Shown in pieces: positions 1 through 6,065 of a stretch of 12,266 bases of DNA. Within the stretch, counting starts at the first letter, position 1. Each line of letters begins with the position of its first letter. The notes beneath the pieces were generated by a model that saw nothing but the letters and a program-made list of their open reading frames with translations, had not been told where the DNA came from and ran no database searches. Made by a program: the position numbers and the translations under genes. This DNA is from Collinsella sp. (GTDB lineage Bacteria; Actinomycetota; Coriobacteriia; Coriobacteriales; Coriobacteriaceae), in NCBI GenBank assembly GCA_031292915.1, contig JAUMSH010000046.1:1-12266 (forward strand). The letters are read 5' to 3'.

Positions 1-2515
1 GTACCGCGTCCACTCCGCGGAGTTCGGCTGGCTGGGCTGGGCGTGCGACGGCGCCGACGCCGGCTCGGCGGGCTACGGCCGCGCCGTCCAGGCCGTCCAG
101 GTCGCGGTCCTGCCCAAGGGCGACCCCGCCCCGGGCGACACTACCTGTCCTTTTAAGAACCGTAGCGATGATCCCGCTTCGATTTCCGTTCGCTCGCATA
201 CATCGAATATTGGCTGGATGTCTCCCGTAGGCGGCGGATCTGTTGCGGGGACAACTGGTAGGGGCCTTTCCATGGAAGCTCTTGAAGCCCAGCTTGACTG
301 GTATGGTCACTCGGGCTCCATTGAGCTTCGTGGCCATGTTTCTAATGTCGGCTGGCAGCAGTGGTCTGAGGGGCGCTGTGGAACGACTGGTAAGTCTCAG
401 CGTCTCGAAGCCGTCCAGATTCGTCTAACCGGTGAGGCAGCTGAAAAATATGACGTCTGGTATTGTGCTCATGTGTCAGGTATAGGCTGGCTTGATTGGG
501 CTTGCAATGGAGCTGCCGCTGGTTCTGCCGGTAAAGGCAGGGCTATCGAAGCAGTTAAGGTAATCCTTGTGGAGAAAGGTGGAGCAGCTCCCGGCTCTTC
601 GAGCAAGGTTTTTATCGGCGATCTTGACGCCGTTACGGTTTCCGGTTCCGCCGTTTCTGGGGAGAGTCTTGGCTCATTTTCCGGTCAAAAGGCCACGATC
701 GGAGGCAAGGGCGCTAAACTGCTGAGCTCTATTGCCTTAAGCGTTGCTGGCCAAACTGATGGCGGGTCAATTTCCTATGCCGTTATGGATGCATATTCAG
801 GCTGGGGTGCTTCTGTATCGGATGGCGGCGCTGCCAAGGCGGTATCCGGCGCACCCATAAAAGCGATAATAATTTCGCTGAGTGGCCGGTTCGCTGCCAA
901 TTATGACATCTGGTATCGAGCATACGATTCCGGTAAGGGCTGGACAGGCTGGACGTCAAATGGTCAGGCATGTGGCGTTTCTGGTGGTTCTTCCGGTTTG
1001 TGCTGCATCGATGTTGCACTTGTAAATAAGGGCCAGTCTTCGCCTGGCTCCTCTGCCAATGCATTTATCGAAACGTCTGGAATCGGTCTTGTATCTCAGG
1101 CACACGTTGCTTCTGCGGGCTGGCTGGCTCCCGTTGGTAACGGTGAAACCGTGGGCCAGACGGGTATGTCTCGTTCCCTGCAGGCGTTGTATGTTGCGAC
1201 GCAAGGCATCGATGCCTCAGTTGAAGTGTCGGCACATGTTGCGAATATCGGTTGGCAGCCATACGTCTCGGGTGCTTCCTATGCTGGCACTGTTGGCAAG
1301 GGCCTCGCAATTCAGGCGGTCAAATTAAGGCTGACCGGCAACGACGCTTCAAAATACGATATTTACTACCGTATCCATGCGGCGGATTATGGCTGGCTTG
1401 GCTGGGCTAAAAATGACGCTGTAGCCGGCACCGTCGGGCTGTCTAAGCAAGCCGAGGCAATTCAAATTAAGTTGATTGCCAAGGGTTCGTCCGACGCTCC
1501 CATTCAAGACCATGCTGCGTTGATCCAGCTTCCCGAGCTATCTGCAAAGGCGAATTGCTCCGGTCTTGGCTGGCAAGCGCCTGTCGGCAATGGCGGTGTT
1601 GCCGGAACAGTTGGACAGAACCGTGCGATGGAGGCCATGCAGCTTTCGCTTTCCGAAATCTCCATGAACGGTGGCATTTCGTATTCCGCCCACGTATCCA
1701 ATATCGGCTGGCAATCTGCTGTCTCAGATGGGGCCACAGCGGGAACCGTTGGACAGGGACAACAAATCCAAGCCGTGAAGATTAACTTGACTGGCGACGT
1801 TTCGAATTACTTTGATGTCTGGTATCGCGTCCATGTGTCAAATTACGGATGGCTTGGCTGGACTAAAAATGGATCACCGGCGGGCACCACGAAGCTTGGC
1901 ATTCCTGTTCAGGCTTTACAGGTAAAGATTGTCCCCAAGGGCGCTTCTGCACCAGGCTCTACGTCTGATTCGTATTTTGAGACCTATCGTTATATGGGGT
2001 ATCAGACTCCGGGATCTTATCCAAAGGTTAGTTGCAATAGCGTACAGCTTCCTTCGTATTGCACCGGTTATTTCACGTATGTCTCGCCTTCTCGAATTCC
2101 TTATAACGCTTCAAGACAGGATTGCATCAATGCGTTCGTCCAGCGTGCTCGGGAATATATTGGGACGCGTTATATTGAGCCTTGGTCTTCTTGGCCGGGG
2201 GATGCGGTTGATTGCTCGGGCTTGGTACTGCAATGTCTGTATGCGACAGGCATGGATATGGGTTGGTATAACCCCTATAACCATCGTTGGCTGCCCGAGC
2301 AAACCTACAACTCCATGAACTGGTATCGCAACAACACGTTTATGCCGGTTAGCACCTCTGCTTTGCAGAGGGGAGATGTGGTCTACTACCAGGGCCATAT
2401 TGGAATCTATATCGGAAACGGTCGAATTATCGATTCGTGGCCGGGGATCGGTGTGACCGAGCGTTCGGTCAATGCTCCAGGTCGGGTAATCGGTGCCGCT
2501 AGGCCTTTCGCATAG
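1..2515 (+). CDS. ChW-repeat surface protein with C-terminal NlpC/P60 peptidase (5' end outside window)
   Basis: The frame is open from base 2 to the TAG at 2513-2515 (837 residues visible), so the gene starts upstream; the ATG at 218 lies inside a repeat and is not the start. The visible part opens with the third repeat of a ChW triplet, followed by four triplets (about 182-598, 599-1051, 1086-1503, 1538-1960). The second triplet is degenerate: its first member has lost the GW core. The C-terminus (about 2000-2512) is an NlpC/P60 domain. The nucleophile Cys lies in a DCSGLV motif (Cys at 2213-2215), and the catalytic His in GHIGIYIG (His at 2396-2398). NlpC/P60 enzymes usually cleave the D-Glu to diamino-acid bond of peptidoglycan stem peptides. 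The inferred role is a wall-anchored endopeptidase, for example in daughter-cell separation. The first 140 bases are much richer in GC than the rest. A terminator follows after 8 bases. Confidence 0.9.
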   Translation, partial: YRVHSAEFGWLGWACDGADAGSAGYGRAVQAVQVAVLPKGDPAPGDTTCPFKNRSDDPASISVRSHTSNIGWMSPVGGGSVAGTTGRGLSMEALEAQLDWYGHSGSIELRGHVSNVGWQQWSEGRCGTTGKSQRLEAVQIRLTGEAAEKYDVWYCAHVSGIGWLDWACNGAAAGSAGKGRAIEAVKVILVEKGGAAPGSSSKVFIGDLDAVTVSGSAVSGESLGSFSGQKATIGGKGAKLLSSIALSVAGQTDGGSISYAVMDAYSGWGASVSDGGAAKAVSGAPIKAIIISLSGRFAANYDIWYRAYDSGKGWTGWTSNGQACGVSGGSSGLCCIDVALVNKGQSSPGSSANAFIETSGIGLVSQAHVASAGWLAPVGNGETVGQTGMSRSLQALYVATQGIDASVEVSAHVANIGWQPYVSGASYAGTVGKGLAIQAVKLRLTGNDASKYDIYYRIHAADYGWLGWAKNDAVAGTVGLSKQAEAIQIKLIAKGSSDAPIQDHAALIQLPELSAKANCSGLGWQAPVGNGGVAGTVGQNRAMEAMQLSLSEISMNGGISYSAHVSNIGWQSAVSDGATAGTVGQGQQIQAVKINLTGDVSNYFDVWYRVHVSNYGWLGWTKNGSPAGTTKLGIPVQALQVKIVPKGASAPGSTSDSYFETYRYMGYQTPGSYPKVSCNSVQLPSYCTGYFTYVSPSRIPYNASRQDCINAFVQRAREYIGTRYIEPWSSWPGDAVDCSGLVLQCLYATGMDMGWYNPYNHRWLPEQTYNSMNWYRNNTFMPVSTSALQRGDVVYYQGHIGIYIGNGRIIDSWPGIGVTERSVNAPGRVIGAARPFA

Positions 2516-2523
2516 AGTCTGTT

Positions 2524-2554
2524 GAGGCGCTCCGTTGCAGGAGCGCCTCTTTTT
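2524..2554 (+). terminator. Rho-independent terminator after the NlpC/P60 gene
   Basis: A perfect 10-bp GC-rich stem (2524-2533 pairing with 2540-2549), a 6-base loop and a run of five T form a classic intrinsic terminator. It starts 8 bases after the stop codon. Confidence 0.9.
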
Positions 2555-2606
2555 GACTGCATGCTGACTGGTGCTTTTCTAAGCTTTAAATGTCTGTATG
2601 GAAGTG

Positions 2607-2615
2607 TGGTAATAT
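2607..2615 (+). promoter_or_regulatory. Possible extended -10 promoter of the GH25/ChW gene
   Basis: TGG followed by TAATAT (2610-2615) matches an extended -10 element, about 48 bases before the chosen ATG at 2664. The -35 region around 2585-2591 is weak, as is common with extended -10 promoters. This was judged by eye only. Confidence 0.4.
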
Positions 2616-2652
2616 AGCAACCATTCGTGTCTTTACATGTGACCAATGTCTC

Positions 2653-2658
2653 GGGGGA
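2653..2658 (+). promoter_or_regulatory. Ribosome binding site that places the start at 2664
   Basis: GGGGGA ends 5 bases before the ATG at 2664 but lies downstream of the in-frame ATG at 2646. It therefore supports the later start, which gives a normal Met-Lys-Arg signal peptide like those of the two downstream genes. Confidence 0.65.
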
Positions 2659-2663
2659 TATAC

Positions 2664-5522
2664 ATGAAACGTCTCAAAGCGTCTGCTGCTTTGGCTTGTA
2701 CGCTATTAATGGGCTGGTCTCAAATCATCCAGCCTTACAGTGCGTATGCGCTGTCGGTCCAGGCCGCCGCTGCTTCGCAGTCGGTCTCGCAAACATCGAA
2801 CGAGTGCGAATCTCAAGGTACAAGTTCTCAGGGAACGCAGGACGATGCTTCGGATTCTCAGGGTGTAACCGAATGGTATGGTGACGACGCAAATGCTGCT
2901 CGTCCTGATGGGGAAACAGATTCTGATTCGGGCGAGCAACTTAGCATTGGCGTCGAAGAGTCTGGTGTTGACGAGTCAAACGGTGAGGTCCCAGCCGATG
3001 ATTCCACTGAGATGAATTCCTGCGAAACGGACTCTTTGGAACCGAACTCTTGGCGTTTCGAAAACGGCGTGCTTATCGATTCTGACAATGGCGACATCGA
3101 TGCGCAGTCTTTAACTGACGATCCTTTGCCCAATGGTGCTATTGCGCGCGGTATTGACGTCAGTAATTACCAGGGGACCGTTGATTGGGATATGGTTAAG
3201 GCCGCAGGGATTGATTTTGCCATCCTCAGGGTTGGGCCTGTTTATGGAAAGCCTGACGATTCCTTTGAAAGGAACGCTGCTGAATGTGAGCGCCTCAGTA
3301 TTCCTTATGGCGTCTACTACTACTCCTATGCTCGATCTGTTGCGGATGCAAATAAAGAAGCCGATCGAACGCTTGCTTGGCTCGGTGGCCATCATCCGTC
3401 GCTTCCCGTTTATTACGATCTTGAGGATAACTATATCTTGCAGGATCCGAATTTCAGCAAAGATAAGCTCGCTCAGATTGCGCAGGCTTTTTGCAACCGA
3501 ATGGAGGCCGTTGGCTTTAAGTCGGGTATCTATGCGAACCTTAACTGGCTCAACAACTACTTGGATAGTCCGTCTCTGAGCGGTTATGACCATTGGGTCG
3601 CTCAATATAATTGGCGTTGCGATTATGCTGGCAGCTACAGTTTCTGGCAGTATTCAAACAGCGGCAATGTCCCGGGCGTTAACGGACGTTGTGACATGAA
3701 CTACTGCTTCAACGGTTCTCTTCTGAACGTAGATGACAGCAAGATGCATATTCAGTATGAGGCGCATGTCTCGAATATTGGCTGGATGAGCAGTAAGCGC
3801 GACGGATCTACGGCTGGCACAACGGGGCAATCTAAATCAGTGGAGGATCTTAAAGTCAGCATCTTGAATCCCGTTGAAGATGGCTCTGTGCAAATTAACG
3901 CCAATGTAAGTGGCATCGGCTGGCAGGGCTGGGACACCCCCTCGGCCTCCGAGGGCGGAACCACCGGCCAGGGACGCGCCGTCGAGGCCGTGCGCCTGAG
4001 GCTCACGGGCTCCCTCGCGAAGGGCTACGACGTCTACTACCGCGTCCACGCCTCCAACATCGGCTGGATGGCCTGGGCCAAGGACGGCGAGGAGGCCGGC
4101 ACCACGGGCTTCGGCAGGAGCGTCGAGGCCGTCCAGATCAGGCTCGTCAAGAAGGGCGACGCCGCCCCCTCTTCCGACGGCGCCAACGTCGACTACGCCT
4201 TCAAGAAGAAACCCATGTCCCTGACCTATCGGGCCCACGTCTCCAACGTGGGCTGGCAGGGCGCCGTCTCGGACGGCGCGACCGCCGGCACCACCGGCCG
4301 CGGCCTCGCCCTCGAGGACCTCAAGCTCTCGCTCGACAGCTCCGACTACTCGGACGGCTCTTCCGTCCAGATCGACGCCCACGTCTCTGGCATCGGCTGG
4401 CAGGGCTGGGACACCCCCTCGGCCTCCGAGGGCGGAACCACCGGCCAGGGACGCGCCGTCGCGGCCGTGCGCCTGAGGCTCCCGGGCTCCCTCGCGAAGG
4501 GCTACGACGTCTACTACCGCGTCCACGCCTCCAACATCGGCTGGATGGCCTGGGCCAAGGACGGCGAGGAGGCCGGCACCACCGGTATGTCGTGTTCTCT
4601 CGAAGCTATTCAGATTAAGCTCATTAAGAAGGGCGCCTCCCATCCTGATACATCGGGGTATTCCCATCTTGAATTACCTACGGTGACGTATTCCTCTCAG
4701 GTGAAAGGTGCTTGGCAGAATTCTGTCCCCGCTGGAGAGGTGTCCGGTACAACCGGTCAGGGAATTCCCATCACCGGGTTTTCAGCTAAAACTACTTCAT
4801 CTGTTGCCGGCGGGATTAATTATCAACTGCATCTTTCGAATGTGGGCTGGACGTCTGGTAAGTCAAACGGAGTGCAGCTTTCGTCTACCGCTGAATCCAA
4901 TTCGGTTGAGGCTATTAAAATTTCTCTTTCTGGTGACTTGGCAACCTATTTTGATGTTTGGTACAGGGTCCATGTCGATAACGTCGGCTGGCTTGGTTGG
5001 ACTAAAAATGGCTCCGTTGCCGGTAGTACTGGCTATGGGGCCCATGTCCAAGCTATCCAAGTTCGACTTACGAGGAAGGGCGCCAATGCCCCCGGGAGCA
5101 CCGTTTCGCCGTGTTTGTTTGGGGAACCAACCGCGTTTGCAAATCCCATGCAGAAGAAAATTGTAGATCTTGCCCGACAGGTGCCGTCTCCTGGCCCTGG
5201 TTTGTGCTCTGAGTGGATTGCGGACATTTATGAGCGTGCCGGATTTAGGAATGTCCATACAGATGCCTGCGATTACTACTGGGATTACTGTAAATATACC
5301 GATTATTCTCATTTGAAAGTCGGAATGGTCATTGCCGTTCCTTCGCATACGCATACACACATGGGCAGCATTTACGGTCACGTTTGTCTCTACATCGGTA
5401 ATAACCAGGTTATGGATAATGTCGGTCGGATCAGGACGCTCGATATGGCGTACTGGTTGAATTATTATTCCACCTCATATAAGCCAAAATGGGGTTGGTA
5501 TGACAACGTGCCGCTTGCATAG
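2664..5522 (+). CDS. Secreted GH25 muramidase with nine ChW repeats and a C-terminal NlpC/P60-like or CHAP-like domain
   Basis: The protein has 952 residues. The ATG at 2664 is preferred over the in-frame ATG at 2646 because of its ribosome site. Residues 1-31 form a signal peptide with likely cleavage after AYA. Residues 35-160 are a Ser/Asp/Glu-rich linker. Residues 163-350 are a GH25 lysozyme domain: GIDVSNYQG (Asp165), the catalytic D-x-E pair in YYDLED (Asp252, Glu254), FWQYS, and a late Asp344. GH25 enzymes cut the MurNAc-GlcNAc bond of peptidoglycan. Three ChW triplets follow (about 3750-5100). The C-terminal 130 residues look like a Cys/His papain-fold peptidase or amidase: Cys848 in GLCSEW and His906 in YGHVCLYIG; I cannot separate NlpC/P60 from CHAP by eye. 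The protein would cut both glycan and peptide or amide bonds. Triplets one and two contain a GC-rich, internally duplicated block. Confidence 0.9.
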   Translation: MKRLKASAALACTLLMGWSQIIQPYSAYALSVQAAAASQSVSQTSNECESQGTSSQGTQDDASDSQGVTEWYGDDANAARPDGETDSDSGEQLSIGVEESGVDESNGEVPADDSTEMNSCETDSLEPNSWRFENGVLIDSDNGDIDAQSLTDDPLPNGAIARGIDVSNYQGTVDWDMVKAAGIDFAILRVGPVYGKPDDSFERNAAECERLSIPYGVYYYSYARSVADANKEADRTLAWLGGHHPSLPVYYDLEDNYILQDPNFSKDKLAQIAQAFCNRMEAVGFKSGIYANLNWLNNYLDSPSLSGYDHWVAQYNWRCDYAGSYSFWQYSNSGNVPGVNGRCDMNYCFNGSLLNVDDSKMHIQYEAHVSNIGWMSSKRDGSTAGTTGQSKSVEDLKVSILNPVEDGSVQINANVSGIGWQGWDTPSASEGGTTGQGRAVEAVRLRLTGSLAKGYDVYYRVHASNIGWMAWAKDGEEAGTTGFGRSVEAVQIRLVKKGDAAPSSDGANVDYAFKKKPMSLTYRAHVSNVGWQGAVSDGATAGTTGRGLALEDLKLSLDSSDYSDGSSVQIDAHVSGIGWQGWDTPSASEGGTTGQGRAVAAVRLRLPGSLAKGYDVYYRVHASNIGWMAWAKDGEEAGTTGMSCSLEAIQIKLIKKGASHPDTSGYSHLELPTVTYSSQVKGAWQNSVPAGEVSGTTGQGIPITGFSAKTTSSVAGGINYQLHLSNVGWTSGKSNGVQLSSTAESNSVEAIKISLSGDLATYFDVWYRVHVDNVGWLGWTKNGSVAGSTGYGAHVQAIQVRLTRKGANAPGSTVSPCLFGEPTAFANPMQKKIVDLARQVPSPGPGLCSEWIADIYERAGFRNVHTDACDYYWDYCKYTDYSHLKVGMVIAVPSHTHTHMGSIYGHVCLYIGNNQVMDNVGRIRTLDMAYWLNYYSTSYKPKWGWYDNVPLA
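3911..4105 (+). repeat. 195-bp direct repeat, copy 1
   Basis: This segment recurs at 4388-4582, exactly 477 bases later (159 codons, so in frame), with two mismatches in 195 positions. It encodes most of the second and the start of the third ChW repeat of triplet 1. Its left end marks the switch from about 45-50% GC sequence to very GC-rich sequence. Confidence 0.9.
4388..4582 (+). repeat. 195-bp direct repeat, copy 2
   Basis: This is the second copy of 3911-4105. Both differences change the protein: GAG to GCG (Glu to Ala in the usual EAV strand) and ACG to CCG (Thr to Pro in the conserved LTG). The right end coincides with the abrupt return to lower-GC sequence, so the two copies bound the GC-rich block. 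Confidence 0.9.
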
Positions 5523-5571
5523 TTGATCGAAGGTCATGTCTTCACACAGGTTCTGGCAGATACTCTGATTA

Positions 5572-5613
5572 AAACGAACGGATCGTTTTGCAACGGTCCG
5601 TTCGTTTCTATTT
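5572..5613 (+). terminator. Rho-independent terminator after the GH25/ChW gene
   Basis: An 11-bp perfect outer stem (5572-5582 with 5597-5607) continues into five more pairs, one of them G-U, around a 4-base loop. A T-rich tail follows. It starts 49 bases after the stop codon at 5520-5522. Confidence 0.88.
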
Positions 5614-5688
5614 GAGTGCCATTTGCGTTTTCGGTATTTAAGCAATTGCCGAAACGATAAATAATGATGCTAAAGATGGTCGATTGAT

Positions 5689-5695
5689 GGGGGAG
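5689..5695 (+). promoter_or_regulatory. Ribosome binding site of the L,D-transpeptidase gene
   Basis: GGGGGAG ends 4 bases before the ATG at 5700. The spacing is slightly short but consistent with the site before the upstream gene at 2664. Confidence 0.6.
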
Positions 5696-5699
5696 TCGA

Positions 5700-6044
5700 A
5701 TGAAAAAGACGCAACGACTGCTAGCAACGGCAATGACGCCATTACTGATCCTTCAGTGTCTTCTGACGCCCCTTTCCGTCTGGGCTGATTCTTTACCTGT
5801 GCAACCGGAATCCACTGATTATATCGATAGTTCTGCCAGCAGCTTGGAAGACGAGAGCTTTGTCTTAAATGACGAACAGCAGGGGGTTGAAGTCGAGCAG
5901 CCGACTGTGTCAGACAACGATTCTCCCTCATCCGTTTCTAGCGAGCCTGCCTCCAATGCAACTGATTCGGCGAAACCCGAAAATGATGCATCCACTGTGT
6001 TTGGCTCTGTTTCATACCAGACTCATGTACAGGATATTGGCTGA
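5700..6044 (+). CDS. N-terminal fragment of the ChW/L,D-transpeptidase gene: signal peptide and linker, ending at an in-frame TGA
   Basis: This 114-residue product starts at an ATG with a good ribosome site. Residues 1-29 form a signal peptide (Lys-Lys, a hydrophobic core, cleavage after VWA). Residues 30-102 are a Ser/Asp/Glu/Pro-rich linker like those of the genes on either side. Residues 103-114 begin the first ChW repeat (VSYQTHVQDIG). Translation stops at TGA 6042-6044, exactly where the repeat's conserved Trp codon should be. The frame continues without further stops to 8735. Alone, this product would be a short secreted peptide with no recognisable activity. It is best read as the front of one 1,011-codon gene. 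Confidence 0.75.
   Translation: MKKTQRLLATAMTPLLILQCLLTPLSVWADSLPVQPESTDYIDSSASSLEDESFVLNDEQQGVEVEQPTVSDNDSPSSVSSEPASNATDSAKPENDASTVFGSVSYQTHVQDIG
6042..6044 (+). other. In-frame TGA at the conserved Trp of ChW repeat 1
   Basis: The codons read GAT ATT GGC TGA CAA GCT. Nearly all other repeats here have Gly-Trp at this point, so a single G-to-A change explains the stop. The codon is residue position 115 of the gene. Confidence 0.9.
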
Positions 6045-6065
6045 CAAGCTCTCGTTTCAAATGGA

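Noticed and set aside
2646..2648. ATG at 2646 as the start of the GH25/ChW gene
   Set aside because: The ribosome site lies downstream of it, and the ATG at 2664 gives a normal Lys-Arg signal peptide like the two downstream genes.
3111..3605. A 164-codon open frame on the minus strand opposite the GH25 domain
   Set aside because: It is the complement of a well-conserved lysozyme domain, with no ribosome site and no recognisable motifs.
3837..4667. A 276-codon open frame on the minus strand
   Set aside because: It lies antisense to the GC-rich ChW block, where scarce A/T removes stops from other frames. Its product is low-complexity Gly/Ala/Arg/Val with no domain, and the plus-strand frame clearly encodes ChW repeats.
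5655..5670. A -10-like TAAATAAT stretch before the L,D-transpeptidase gene
   Set aside because: It is AT-rich, but no acceptable -35 hexamer or TG extension lies at the right spacing, so I could not support a promoter call.
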